Assembly: GCA_028284075.1 (NCBI GenBank)
Contig: JANQSL010000039.1
Location: 1 to 46,776 of the forward strand
DNA: 46,776 bases
Direction of reading: 5' to 3'
From: Candidatus Sumerlaeia bacterium
Lineage (GTDB): Bacteria; Sumerlaeota; Sumerlaeia; SLMS01; JAHLLQ01
How positions within the stretch are numbered: position 1 is the first letter of the stretch; the number at the start of each line of letters is the position of its first letter. Shown one piece after another: positions 35,136 to 43,296 of the stretch. Both the position numbers and the translations under genes were made by a program. Below the pieces are notes generated by a model. The model did no database searches. It was not told the origin of the DNA and was given only the letters and a program-made list of their open reading frames with translations.

Positions 35136-35294
35136 GACTCGAGAACAAACAAACAATATCGCCCTCCGGAAATGCGGGATTTCACGGATCTGGATATACA
35201 TATCGGCACCGGTTACGAGAAAAAACCCGTTGCGGGGAGGACGGGCGAGGAGCAGCAACACCTCTAATACGACTCCAGATTCGTTACATCGCAG

Positions 35295-36530
35295 ATGCCC
35301 TTTCTCAGCAAGGACGAGTCTGCCGACTTGTTCTCCGGCAGTCATGAATCCGGCCTACAGCAGTCACCGGTTCATCTTATCGGTATCTCCATTGGTCTGA
35401 CGGCTCTTATTCTCGTAGCCGTGGCAATCAGTTCATGGCTTTCCTGGCGAGACTACGTTCGTGCGGTCCCGATGAACCGCGAACTGGAGCTTGCCCGTGA
35501 AAGCCTTCAAGGCTCCTCCGGGATTGCGGAACTGGCGAAAGAGGCGGCGGAACAGGGTCCTCTCTCCTCGCTGGAAGAGTACTACTCTTTTTCCACCGAG
35601 ATTACGGAGTCGATCCATCGGATTTCCGAGATCAGCGATGAGCCAGCCATCAGTTCTCTCCTTCCCGACCTGAAACAAAGACATGAACAGATTGTGAGTA
35701 TTGGAGTTCGCGCCATCGAGCTGGCGTTATCGGGAGAAGAGGCGGAGGCTGTGACTCTTCTGCAGGGGCAGGAGTACTTCACCGCCCTCGGAGCATACGA
35801 TCGAATTGAAAGTCGGGTTGTGGATGCCATCGACACAAAGATTGATACCGATATCGCGACTCTTGAGATGCGTGCCCTGGGGAACCTTGCGGTTATCGGA
35901 ACTTCTTTTCCGATTCTCACGGTTCTCTGGATCAGTGCTCTGGTTCGCGTTCGCCGGATCAGCCGCCGGCGGTATGCATTGGCGGCAGAGCTGCGCAGAA
36001 TGACCCATCACGATGATTTGACGGGCCTGCTGAACCGGCGCGGTTTCATGAGCCTCGCAGAGCAACAGTACCGGATTGCCCGGCGAACCGGCCGGCCCCT
36101 GATGATTGTTTTTTGTGACCTCGACGGGCTGAAGCCGGTAAATGACCGGTTCGGCCATGAAGCCGGTGACGAAGCTCTGAAGGACACGGCGCTGATCCTG
36201 CAGCGGACGTTCCGGGACAGCGATGTCGTGGCTCGTCTGGGCGGAGATGAATTCGTCGTTTTGGTGCTCGATGCGGACAGAAGAAACGAACAGGTCACAC
36301 TCGACCGCCTGGACGCAGCGCTTGAGGAGCACAACGGAAAGCGCCAACGCCCGTACGGTCTCTCGCTGAGCGTGGGTACGGCGACTCTGGATCCACAAAG
36401 CGGCATCTCTCTGGACGAGTTGCTGACGCAGGCGGACAATGCCATGTACGCCTCGAAGCGTCACACCCGGCGCTCGCAGCCGGAACCTGACAAGGACACC
36501 TCCGACCCGGACATGGTCGCCCACAATTGA
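35295..36530 (+). CDS. Membrane diguanylate cyclase (GGDEF)
   Basis: Makes cyclic di-GMP. A 411-residue inner-membrane protein with helix 1 near residues 30-52 ([21 protein letters not shown]), a periplasmic helical sensor of about 145 residues, helix 2 near 198-217 and a C-terminal GGDEF domain (about 235-390). The domain shows [31 protein letters not shown], the intact active site LGGDEFVV and YASKR near the end. An RDSD lies exactly five residues before GGDEF and matches the RxxD inhibitory site for c-di-GMP feedback. It is divergent from murA. The ATG has only a weak Shine-Dalgarno, but the domain boundaries fit. Confidence 0.9.
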   Translation: MPFLSKDESADLFSGSHESGLQQSPVHLIGISIGLTALILVAVAISSWLSWRDYVRAVPMNRELELARESLQGSSGIAELAKEAAEQGPLSSLEEYYSFSTEITESIHRISEISDEPAISSLLPDLKQRHEQIVSIGVRAIELALSGEEAEAVTLLQGQEYFTALGAYDRIESRVVDAIDTKIDTDIATLEMRALGNLAVIGTSFPILTVLWISALVRVRRISRRRYALAAELRRMTHHDDLTGLLNRRGFMSLAEQQYRIARRTGRPLMIVFCDLDGLKPVNDRFGHEAGDEALKDTALILQRTFRDSDVVARLGGDEFVVLVLDADRRNEQVTLDRLDAALEEHNGKRQRPYGLSLSVGTATLDPQSGISLDELLTQADNAMYASKRHTRRSQPEPDKDTSDPDMVAHN

Positions 36531-36622
36531 CGCACGCCATGCTGTAACGGCACACTCCTCGCTCCCATGCGAGGTCACCACTCTCCCGCCCCCCGCGGGC
36601 GCGATCAAGGGATCGAGGATCC

Positions 36623-37891
36623 ATGTCTCCCCTTTGCACCATCGAAGAAGCCATTGAGGAACTCCGCAGCGGTCGAATTCTGATCGTTATCGATGACGAC
36701 CAGCGTGAGAACGAAGGCGATGTCGTTATGGCGGCGGAATTCTGCACGCCGGACCACATCAACTTCATGGCGAAGCACGCTCGCGGCCTGATCTGTGTGC
36801 CGACGACCACGGAACGGCTGGATGAGCTGGAGCTTCAGCCGATGGTGATGGACAACACATCACATCTGACAACGAACTTTACAGTTTCAGTGGACGCTGC
36901 CAACGGCGGAACGGGGATCAGTGCGCGGGATCGCGCCGAGACCGTACGCATTCTCGCGGATCCCAAGGCACAGCCCCGGGACCTTGCCCGTCCCGGACAC
37001 ATTTTTCCACTGGGTGCCGCGGACGGAGGTGTGCTGGTTCGCGCGGGTCATACGGAAGCAACCGTTGACCTGCTGCGTATGGCGAAGCTTTCGCCGGTCG
37101 GAGTATTGTGCGAAGTTCTGAATGACGACGGAACAATGGCTCGTCTTCCGGACTTGAAAAGTTTTGCAGAAAAACACGGCCTGAAGATCGCCTCGACCCG
37201 GGACCTGATCGAGTACCGGACTGAAAAGGAGAGCCTGGTGCGTCGCGTCGTTTCGACGCGAATCCCGAATCCCTATGGTGTTTGGGACATGCATCTGTAC
37301 GAGAACCTGCTCAATGGCGAGGAAATCGTCGCCCTGGAAATGGGTGAACCGGCAAAGCAGGACAGTGCGCTTGTGCGTGTTCACAGCAAGTGTTTCACCG
37401 GGGATACATTGATGAGTTTCCGTTGCGACTGCGGCCCGCAGTTGCAGTCCGCAATGGCGCGCATTGCCGAAGAGGGACACGGCATGATTCTCTACATGGA
37501 CCAGGAGGGACGCGGTATCGGGCTTCGTGCCAAGATGATGGCGTACAATCTCCAGGCCCGGGGCCGCGATACGGTGGAGGCAAACGTGGAACTGGGATAC
37601 AAGTCGGACCTGCGGGAGTACGGTATTGGTGCTCAGATCATGCGCGACCGGGGCCTGCAGCGCATCCGCATCATGACGAACAATCCAAAGAAAGTTGTGG
37701 GCATCAAGGGCTTCGGTCTGGAAATTGTCGATCGTGTTCCGCTGGAAGAGGGGCGCAATGAGCTCAATGATGCCTATATGAGAACAAAAGCGGACAAGAT
37801 GGGCCACCTGCTGGAAGAGGGCCTTGGTGTGAATAAATGCAGCAACGCCATCCAGCGTGATCCGGATCAGGATGAAGGCTCGGGTATTTAG
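36623..37891 (+). CDS. ribBA: Bifunctional 3,4-dihydroxy-2-butanone-4-phosphate synthase / GTP cyclohydrolase II
   Basis: Makes both precursors of the riboflavin ring. The 422 residues comprise RibB (about 1-205) with [23 protein letters not shown] and [22 protein letters not shown], followed by RibA. RibA has the zinc cysteines in [21 protein letters not shown], the GTP motif [16 protein letters not shown] and [12 protein letters not shown] and NNPKK. Both halves look intact. The ATG is preceded by GAGGAT. I looked for an FMN riboswitch in the 93 bases upstream and saw no conserved FMN-box sequence, and the leader is too short for one. The 3' end overlaps the marR-like gene by four bases tail to tail. 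Confidence 0.96.
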   Translation: MSPLCTIEEAIEELRSGRILIVIDDDQRENEGDVVMAAEFCTPDHINFMAKHARGLICVPTTTERLDELELQPMVMDNTSHLTTNFTVSVDAANGGTGISARDRAETVRILADPKAQPRDLARPGHIFPLGAADGGVLVRAGHTEATVDLLRMAKLSPVGVLCEVLNDDGTMARLPDLKSFAEKHGLKIASTRDLIEYRTEKESLVRRVVSTRIPNPYGVWDMHLYENLLNGEEIVALEMGEPAKQDSALVRVHSKCFTGDTLMSFRCDCGPQLQSAMARIAEEGHGMILYMDQEGRGIGLRAKMMAYNLQARGRDTVEANVELGYKSDLREYGIGAQIMRDRGLQRIRIMTNNPKKVVGIKGFGLEIVDRVPLEEGRNELNDAYMRTKADKMGHLLEEGLGVNKCSNAIQRDPDQDEGSGI

Positions 37892-38313
37892 TTCGTTAGC
37901 CGGGAGAAGGCCTCGACAATGGGGTCTCCAACCAGTTCGTCAGTTTGCTTCTGAGCTTTTTTCCACGCCTTCTCGGCTTTTCGAAAAGTCTGCAGACCCA
38001 GAGACGTGATCTGAAAAAGAGTTTCTCTTTTATCCTCTGACTCAACGTTCTCCAGCCATCCGTTCGCTTTCATCCGCTGAATGTTTCGGCTCATGGTCGA
38101 GTCATTGATTTGCAGTGCCGCGCAAACGTCCGCCTGCCGAAAACAATCGTTTCTGATGGCATGAGCAAGAAGGTAGAACTGCGTGACCCTCAATCCGTGG
38201 GGTCTCATTGCGTCATCATAAATTTTCGTGATGATTCGGTCCACCGTCTTCATTTTGCCGGCCAGGCATTTCTTCGTGACTTGAAGAGCTGATTGTTTGT
38301 CGGCGGCTTTCAT
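37888..38313 (-). CDS. MarR-family transcriptional regulator
   Basis: A 141-residue winged-helix regulator. It has helix 1 and 2 (TVDRIITKIYDDAMRPHGL), the recognition part QADVCAALQINDSTMSRNIQRM followed by the wing KANGWLENVESEDKRETLFQIT, and a helical dimerisation end. Three cysteines are present (including NDCFRQADVCAAL just before the recognition helix), which could allow redox or electrophile sensing, as in OhrR-type MarR proteins. It is the last gene of a minus-strand run with the membrane protein and tautomerase genes. The palindrome at 39745-39760 upstream of that run is the likely target, which would make the operon autoregulated. Confidence 0.88.
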   Translation of the reverse strand: MKAADKQSALQVTKKCLAGKMKTVDRIITKIYDDAMRPHGLRVTQFYLLAHAIRNDCFRQADVCAALQINDSTMSRNIQRMKANGWLENVESEDKRETLFQITSLGLQTFRKAEKAWKKAQKQTDELVGDPIVEAFSRLTN

Positions 38314-38366
38314 GTCTGTGTTCCGTGACGGAGGATCATCGGTGTATGACTTGTTACAGCGCAGGA

Positions 38367-39149
38367 TCAGGCACGGGTTGCCTGCATCCGCAACCCGTTT
38401 CCGGAATCATCGGATGCACGGCCGGTGCCGGATGATTCGTTGAGGTGTTCCAGGAGACGCCATGCCACCCACAGATTGACGAGAACAAACATCGGGACTC
38501 CGAACACGGGTGCGATGGACATGGGGTAGGCAAGAATTGCCGTCGCATCCGGTGTTCCCGTTATCAAATGAAGAGGACCCGGCAGACCAAGCTGAATGAG
38601 AAGCGGTGCCCAGGGAACGATGATAAACGCTCCCAGCAAATTCCAAAGCAGAAAACCCCGCATTGTCAGACTCCCTTTCTTTGCTTTTTGAGCAATCCAG
38701 AAGGCGGAGATGCCAAAAAGCAAATCAGGAATTCCGATGAGGTATTCAAAATAGGCGGGAAACTCTCCCGTCATTGTTTTGTAAGCAGTGCCGAGTGCTG
38801 CAATTCGAAGCCCGTGAAAATACGCAAACCAGTGCCACGGCGTGGCGTCGGCAATCTCGCGGAGACCGGTCCGAACGCCGCGGAAAAAAAGAACAGGCGC
38901 GACAGCGGCAATGACTGTGGCCAACGCAAGCCAGAGACCCGGGAGTGTTCTGAGGAGTTCCTCGGAAACGTAGAATCCGCGTGCGCCAAGAAGACTGGTC
39001 GATACTCCGTAGATCGTGAGCCAGAGAAAGTACAGCCACACCGGGGCGATAGTCGCGCGATATGGTTTCCTGCGGACATGGCACCAGGCCAGAAGGAAGA
39101 GAAAAGCCAGCTCAAGAGCCGCCAGCAGCGGGGTCGATGAGAGTTGCAT
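38367..39149 (-). CDS. Polytopic membrane protein of unknown function
   Basis: A 260-residue integral membrane protein with six or seven hydrophobic helices (ALELAFLFLLAW, WLYFLWLTIYGV, WLALATVIAAVAPVLFF, LLFGISAFWI, FLLWNLLGAFIIVPWAPLLI, FGVPMFVLVNLWVAW). The C-terminal 25 residues are soluble and basic. I do not recognise the family. It lies between the tautomerase (93 bases upstream) and MarR genes on the same strand, so it probably shares their regulation. An efflux or sensing role would fit a MarR operon but is not shown. AGGA nine bases before the ATG supports the start at 39149. Confidence 0.7.
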   Translation of the reverse strand: MQLSSTPLLAALELAFLFLLAWCHVRRKPYRATIAPVWLYFLWLTIYGVSTSLLGARGFYVSEELLRTLPGLWLALATVIAAVAPVLFFRGVRTGLREIADATPWHWFAYFHGLRIAALGTAYKTMTGEFPAYFEYLIGIPDLLFGISAFWIAQKAKKGSLTMRGFLLWNLLGAFIIVPWAPLLIQLGLPGPLHLITGTPDATAILAYPMSIAPVFGVPMFVLVNLWVAWRLLEHLNESSGTGRASDDSGNGLRMQATRA

Positions 39150-39201
39150 GACATGATATCCTTTGTGGAAAAATGGAGGATGCTCCGTATGACATGACAA
39201 A

Positions 39202-39232
39202 GAGGGAGGGAACTTTCGACGCTCCCTCCCTC
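39202..39232 (-). terminator. Intra-operon hairpin after the tautomerase gene
   Basis: GAGGGAGGGA (39202-39211) and TCCCTCCCTC (39223-39232) pair perfectly over ten bases with an 11-base loop, nine bases downstream of the tautomerase stop. On the minus strand it is followed by CTTTGTCAT, a short U-rich tail. It may act as a partial terminator so that the tautomerase mRNA is more abundant than the downstream genes. Confidence 0.55.
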
Positions 39233-39241
39233 GCTTCGCTG

Positions 39242-39685
39242 TTATCCAACGAGCTCCGTCAGTGCCTTTTCCTTCAGATCGGCAATGTTGTTGATTCGTG
39301 AACCGACAATCCAGTCGCCCTCTCGAACGTCATTGAAGAAAACCCAGACGCGGTTGTGCGCCTCGACAGGGTCCCACTTCGCCCCTTCCAGTTTGTAAAC
39401 GGCCTTTGCGACGTCGACTCCGAGGTCGTGTTTGTTTCGCTGGTCGAGCAAGCCCTGCAGCGTTGTAAACGTAAAACGGTAGATGGGCTTCGGGGGCGCC
39501 CCTGAAACCTGAACGAGGTTCTCGTCCGGAAACTCCGTTGTGTAGACCCATGTAAAGGCCTCGGCGAAGGAACTCCCTTTCAGACCCTCGTAGCCGAGAG
39601 CGATCTGGCCAATAATGCCGGGAAGGCGCTCTCTGGCCTCCTGAGAAAGTGCGTTTCTTTGGAGGGAGATGTCGATGACAGGCAT
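39242..39685 (-). CDS. Tautomerase-superfamily protein
   Basis: A 147-residue protein whose sequence begins MPVIDISLQRNALSQEARERL. After removal of Met this leaves the N-terminal proline that serves as general base or nucleophile in 4-oxalocrotonate tautomerase-type enzymes. At 147 residues it is about twice a minimal 4-OT subunit, so it may be a fused-type member such as the MSAD or cis-CaaD groups. A second internal proline start is not evident. AAAGGA eight bases before the ATG is a good ribosome binding site. First gene of the MarR operon, with the operator in its promoter. The substrate is unknown. Confidence 0.75.
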   Translation of the reverse strand: MPVIDISLQRNALSQEARERLPGIIGQIALGYEGLKGSSFAEAFTWVYTTEFPDENLVQVSGAPPKPIYRFTFTTLQGLLDQRNKHDLGVDVAKAVYKLEGAKWDPVEAHNRVWVFFNDVREGDWIVGSRINNIADLKEKALTELVG

Positions 39686-39739
39686 TGTTATCGTCCTTTC
39701 TTGAAAGATAGCGCTGACTTTCCGTCAGCGTCGCCGCCA

Positions 39740-39767
39740 TGGATACCTGTATATACAGGTGTGTCAA
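39740..39767 (-). promoter_or_regulatory. Promoter with embedded MarR-type operator palindrome
   Basis: On the minus strand a perfect -35 TTGACA (39767-39762) is followed after 16 bases by TATCCA (39745-39740) as the -10, about 55 bases ahead of the tautomerase start. The spacer is filled by the perfect 16-base palindrome ACCTGTATATACAGGT (39745-39760), which overlaps the -10 by one base. A dimeric repressor bound there would exclude RNA polymerase. MarR-family operators are typically palindromes of this length, and a MarR gene is the third gene of the transcript. Confidence 0.7.
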
Positions 39768-39775
39768 CGATAAAT

Positions 39776-39787
39776 CTGTATGTGCAG
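39776..39787. promoter_or_regulatory. Possible second, imperfect operator site
   Basis: CTGTATGTGCAG shares the CTGTAT half and the CAG end of the palindrome at 39745-39760. Its centre lies 29 bases away, close to three helical turns. It could be an auxiliary MarR site upstream of the tautomerase promoter. The similarity is short and may be chance. Confidence 0.3.
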
Positions 39788-39929
39788 GCAATTGGCTTCA
39801 AGCCCCGTATCAAATCGTCCGGTCGCGAAACTTGATACAGCGGGCAGGTACGAAGGCATCGCCTCCAAACCACCACTTTACACTCTTTGCGAAAGTGAGC
39901 GATCTCCTTTCGCAAGAGGTGTACGGGTT

Positions 39930-40400
39930 ATGCGGGACGTGATCGCTCTCGGGATATTCCTGCCCGGTGCCGCACTGATTTCGTGGGCGGTGTGGCTTGC
40001 TTTGGACAGGAAGCGATGGCTGCGTCGATCAGCGCTGGCCGCCTCGCGCATGGCTGCAGCAGGGGAGGTCCTTGCCGAGTCAATGGATGCGCGATCGATT
40101 CTCAGGCGGCGAAAAGACGAAAAGACCTATAAAGGACGCGCGGCATTGTTTCTGGCGAAGGATATTCTTTGGATTGAGCTGGACACGAAGGCGGGCGGGG
40201 CACCTGTCGAGCTATCGGCTATTATCCGGACGGCTCTGGTTCCCTCCTTCCAAAAGCTGAAGCCGTCGGCGGGAAAGCATTTGCTGTACATTGGCTGGAA
40301 GCAGGACCCCGACGGCGTTGTTGAGGCGGCATTCGATCTTCCTGGCGCGGGACTTTGGAAACGGGATCTGGATGAAGTCCTGGGACACGGACTGCAGTAA
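39930..40400 (+). CDS. Hypothetical membrane-anchored protein
   Basis: A 156-residue protein with one N-terminal membrane helix (VIALGIFLPGAALISWAVWLAL) followed by a very basic stretch (DRKRWLRRSALAASRMAA), which places the C-terminal domain in the cytoplasm. That domain is mixed alpha/beta (RAALFLAKDILWIELDTK, KHLLYIGWKQDPDGVVEAAF). I do not recognise a family. The frame is open from 39780, but the ATG at 39930 has AGAGGTG eight bases upstream and begins right before the membrane helix. It converges on the next gene with seven bases between the stops. Confidence 0.65.
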   Translation: MRDVIALGIFLPGAALISWAVWLALDRKRWLRRSALAASRMAAAGEVLAESMDARSILRRRKDEKTYKGRAALFLAKDILWIELDTKAGGAPVELSAIIRTALVPSFQKLKPSAGKHLLYIGWKQDPDGVVEAAFDLPGAGLWKRDLDEVLGHGLQ

Positions 40401-40407
40401 ACCCGCC

Positions 40408-41112
40408 CTACTCAATAACAAACTGTCCGAAACCCGAAACCCCGGTGACGGTGCGCCGTCGCACACCATCCGGAAGAGTGCGTGCAAGCTCCAGAAAAGC
40501 CTCTTTCGCCGTGAGCCAGAGAATTCCGTCCGCGTCTTTCACGCGGAATGCAAAACCCACGTGCGTTCCGACCAAACCGTCCTCATCACCCATGTCTTTC
40601 GGATCCCAGCCCCAGAGAAAAGGAATATCGGGATGTGAGCGGTTCCATCCCGTCCGTGTGACGGAGCCATCGTTTTGCAGGAAGTCCACGTGTTGCAGAG
40701 TGACGTTGCTGCGTGGCCACCACTCGACCCCCCGGTCTTCCTGATCAACGGCGGAAGAGTGCCAGAGTGCACAGTCTGCAAACACGGCTTCCGCATCGTA
40801 CCATGATCCGCGGTGCATACCACTCCATGCGGTCCACGGATCCTCATTCGGCTCCCTTGACGGAAGTTCCCTCATGGAGGGCATCAGGTCGTTTTTTTCC
40901 AGGCGAAGTTCGAGAAACTCGGCATTGGTTTGGGTTTGCCGGGAGCTTTGCCCCTCGTTGTGGCGCCGAACGAGAAGGTCGACGAGTGATTCTCGACTCA
41001 TTGAATCGTTTGGAACCAGAACAAGAGGAATAACATCGCTTCGAAAATTGCGAACCAGTGCAAAAGCGATCTCGCAATAGCGGCGGTAGCCGGGGAACGT
41101 ATCGCTCGTCAC
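40408..41112 (-). CDS. Hypothetical protein, third gene of the CHC2/M48 operon
   Basis: A 234-residue soluble protein with no signal peptide or membrane segment, unusually rich in Trp, Asp and Arg (WTAWSGMHRGSWYDAEAVF, GVEWWPRSN, FLWGWDPKDMGDEDG). No family is recognised. It starts with GTG at 41112, and that codon overlaps the TGA of the M48 protease gene (GTGA), a classic sign of translational coupling. It is therefore made together with the protease. Nothing in the sequence indicates a catalytic site. Confidence 0.65.
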   Translation of the reverse strand: MTSDTFPGYRRYCEIAFALVRNFRSDVIPLVLVPNDSMSRESLVDLLVRRHNEGQSSRQTQTNAEFLELRLEKNDLMPSMRELPSREPNEDPWTAWSGMHRGSWYDAEAVFADCALWHSSAVDQEDRGVEWWPRSNVTLQHVDFLQNDGSVTRTGWNRSHPDIPFLWGWDPKDMGDEDGLVGTHVGFAFRVKDADGILWLTAKEAFLELARTLPDGVRRRTVTGVSGFGQFVIE

Positions 41113-41990
41113 GGTTCGGGCGCCTTTTCCTCACCTTGAGGACTCTGGCCGTAGATGGCTTCAAGGCGCGCCTGAACCGCCTGAAACTCCGGCGTGTTCA
41201 CGACAAGAGGAACGGAAATCAGGTCATACTCGGCGATTTGCCTGTTGATGTTCTCAATCCGCTCAGTCGTTGCAGGATGAGTGGACAGCATTTGCTCAAG
41301 AAACCCGGGCTTGTTGCCGTCACTCAATTCGTGGAGCTTTTCGAAGAACCGCGCTCCCTCCCTCGGGTCCCAGCCGGCGCGGTACATGGCTTCGATGCCG
41401 AGTTTGTCGGCTTCACGCTCGTCGTCGCGTCCGAAACTCTGCAGAGCGATATAACCGGTTGCCTGCGTGGCAACGATGCCGGCCGCGCGGGCAGTGGCAT
41501 CCTCCAGAAAAACTCCGACACCAACCGCAACGAGCTGCAGCCCCATGGCCCGTTGCAAATGCAGCATCCCGTGACGTGTCGTAACATGGTTTATTTCATG
41601 ACCAACCACCGCGACAACCTGGGCTTCGTTATCGGCATAGAGTACGAGTCCCATATTCACGTAGCAGTGTCCGCCCGGAACGGCGAAGGCGTTTACCTCT
41701 CCCGCGGAAGTCAGGTAGAAATTGAATTCGTGGGGAGTTTGCGGCGAATACTCGATCAGTGCGGCTCCAACACGATCGAGCCAGGGCTGTGCGACCGGGT
41801 CCTCGATGATATCATACTCACCCCGGATTTGCTCGGCATACTGATTTCCCAGAGCGCTTTCGGTCGAGGCGGGAAAAAAAAACCGGCTGGAAGCCTTTTC
41901 AAAGCCGCGAAAAGCACCGCAACCCACAACGGGAAGGAGAACCAGAACAAGCAGCGTGTGGCGAATTGCGCGCAGCGGACGGAAGTTCAT
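41109..41990 (-). CDS. M48-family zinc metalloprotease, lipoprotein
   Basis: A 293-residue periplasmic peptidase. The lipoprotein signal ends in VVGC. The catalytic zinc site is VVGHEINHVTTRHG (HExxH). The third ligand is the Glu in READKLGIEAMYRAGWDP, the conserved EADxLG motif of the BepA/YfgC/Oma1 group. STHPATTERIENI matches the conserved S-T-H-P segment near the C-terminus. No TPR domain follows, unlike BepA, so it is closer to YcaL/LoiP-type proteases. They process or degrade outer-membrane proteins. AAGG six bases before the ATG at 41990 decides the start. It lies between the CHC2 protein gene (one base away) and the unknown 40408 gene. Confidence 0.88.
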   Translation of the reverse strand: MNFRPLRAIRHTLLVLVLLPVVGCGAFRGFEKASSRFFFPASTESALGNQYAEQIRGEYDIIEDPVAQPWLDRVGAALIEYSPQTPHEFNFYLTSAGEVNAFAVPGGHCYVNMGLVLYADNEAQVVAVVGHEINHVTTRHGMLHLQRAMGLQLVAVGVGVFLEDATARAAGIVATQATGYIALQSFGRDDEREADKLGIEAMYRAGWDPREGARFFEKLHELSDGNKPGFLEQMLSTHPATTERIENINRQIAEYDLISVPLVVNTPEFQAVQARLEAIYGQSPQGEEKAPEP

Positions 41991-41991
41991 G

Positions 41992-42378
41992 TTAAACCTT
42001 GCCAATAACCCTGTGCGTGTGAGCCTTGAGAAGTTTCCCCTGCTCAACCGTCAGGCGGAGTTTTTCCGTACCGAATTTCTTGAGCAGGGTCAGAACGACT
42101 TCCGCCTTGTGGATCTGGCGGACACGGGAAAGCAGTTCAATCAGGTCACCCGGCTGATGAGCCGGACAGGCTGAGTATTCGCAAAAGTAGGTATTCCGGC
42201 GGGGGTTGATGACGAGGGTTCGAAAGACCGTCTCATTGTGAATGGGACAATAGAGCCGCCAGAGACCCCCGGACTGGATGGCTTTGTCGGCATTGTAATC
42301 GAGCAAATCGATCACGTCGCGCACGTCGAGAGCGCCGTTGATTTTTGCGCAGAGAGCTGAAAATTCCTGTTCTTTCAC
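41992..42378 (-). CDS. Stand-alone CHC2-type zinc-finger protein (DnaG N-terminal-like)
   Basis: A 128-residue protein with the zinc finger of DnaG-type primases but no primase domain. VRDVIDLLDYNAD is followed by LYCPIHNETVFRT (Cys-x2-His) and then YFCEYSACPAHQPGDLIELLSRV, in which CEYSAC replaces the usual CxxC and GDLIELL matches the GDvIdLv helix. In DnaG the finger contacts single-stranded template DNA, so nucleic-acid binding is likely, but the partner is unknown. The GTG start is directly preceded by AGGT, a poor Shine-Dalgarno. It is the first gene of a three-gene operon with the M48 protease gene starting one base after its stop. Confidence 0.7.
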   Translation of the reverse strand: MKEQEFSALCAKINGALDVRDVIDLLDYNADKAIQSGGLWRLYCPIHNETVFRTLVINPRRNTYFCEYSACPAHQPGDLIELLSRVRQIHKAEVVLTLLKKFGTEKLRLTVEQGKLLKAHTHRVIGKV

Positions 42379-42563
42379 ACCTGTTGTCCGTGGCGCCGCC
42401 CGCCGGGCTGCCAGTGAGCTGTCGGCCCTGTTTTGCGGTTCGGAGGAAACGGAATGGCCCTAAAACTCTCCTCGTGAGCATCAGCCCAGGGGAGATGTGT
42501 CCCCGAGGCAACGGAAACCCGCCTTGACACCCGGGAAACGAAACGCCGCTTCATGGAGCCCTC

Positions 42564-43217
42564 ATGTCGAAGCACTTTCGGATAGCACTGATCCTGTTCA
42601 CGGCCGTGGCCCTCATTCCACTGAGCGGCTGTGCCGCGAAACGTCCCGTTCCCTCCGGAGTCGTCACTCTCGCCGTTTTGGACGGAACGATGGCCGAAGG
42701 ACTCCGGGAAACACGAAAATCCACGGTCGGGTGGTGGTTTGGAGCCAAAACGCGTTACGATAGCGGAAACGCCGGTATCGCGCTCGGCGACGTGGTGGCG
42801 CACGAATTTGCCGAGGTTCCAGGTGTGCAGGTCGTTTCCCGCGAGGATTTCCGGAGCTACTATTCAGAGAAGGAACGGCTGTTGTCGCGGGAGTTTCCCG
42901 ATATGACGCCGGAAGAACGCCTGTTCATTCTTGAGGGACAGTCCCCTCTGGACTATGGCCGTTCGATCAACGTGGACTTCATCCTGGCGGGGCGCGTTGA
43001 GAAGGCACGTCTCGCGCGCAGTCATTTTTTGCGGACATGGACGGGCAGCGCGGAGTACACACTCCAGCTCTGGGACGTCAGGTCCGGCCGGAACGTCTGG
43101 GAATGGTCAGAGGAAGATACAGACCTGTTCGCCTCCCCAGTCTCCATCATGGGCCAACTGGCCCGCAGAGCTCGACGCGATGCCATCCGGGCGGATGCGT
43201 TCAGTCTCTATCCCTGA
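42564..43217 (+). CDS. CsgG/LpoB-like lipoprotein, putative
   Basis: A 217-residue lipoprotein with signal peptide and lipobox PLSGC. The mature part opens with VVTLAVLDGTMAEGL and later has ALGDVVAHEFAEVPGVQVVSREDFRSYY and VDFILAGRVEKARL. This is the strand-helix-strand pattern of CsgG/LpoB-type periplasmic domains, in which an exported subunit acts on cell-wall or secretion machinery. The C-terminal part (YTLQLWDVRSGRNVWEWSEE) is also typical of CsgG relatives that report a combined value. The match is structural in style and not by a definite signature. ATGGAG five bases before the ATG is the ribosome binding site. Confidence 0.5.
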   Translation: MSKHFRIALILFTAVALIPLSGCAAKRPVPSGVVTLAVLDGTMAEGLRETRKSTVGWWFGAKTRYDSGNAGIALGDVVAHEFAEVPGVQVVSREDFRSYYSEKERLLSREFPDMTPEERLFILEGQSPLDYGRSINVDFILAGRVEKARLARSHFLRTWTGSAEYTLQLWDVRSGRNVWEWSEEDTDLFASPVSIMGQLARRARRDAIRADAFSLYP

Positions 43218-43296
43218 CTGCAAACGCTTCGGCCTTCGCCACGGTCCGGTTTTCCGAACTCAAAGTCCGGCAGGTTCTTCGCAATAAACGGCCACT

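Noticed and set aside
36530..36623. FMN riboswitch ahead of ribBA
   Set aside because: The 93-base leader is too short and no conserved FMN-box sequence is seen.
36887..37807. Minus-strand open frame of 306 codons opposite ribBA
   Set aside because: Antisense shadow of a gene with a clear match over its full length.
41058..42008. Plus-strand open frame of 316 codons opposite the M48 protease
   Set aside because: Antisense to a catalytic-motif-bearing gene, and the translation shows no pattern.
42489..42529. TTGACA at 42524 as a promoter for the CsgG-like gene, with the small stem GGGGA-TCCCC before it
   Set aside because: No -10 box lies at a suitable distance, and a start there would leave almost no leader before the ATG.
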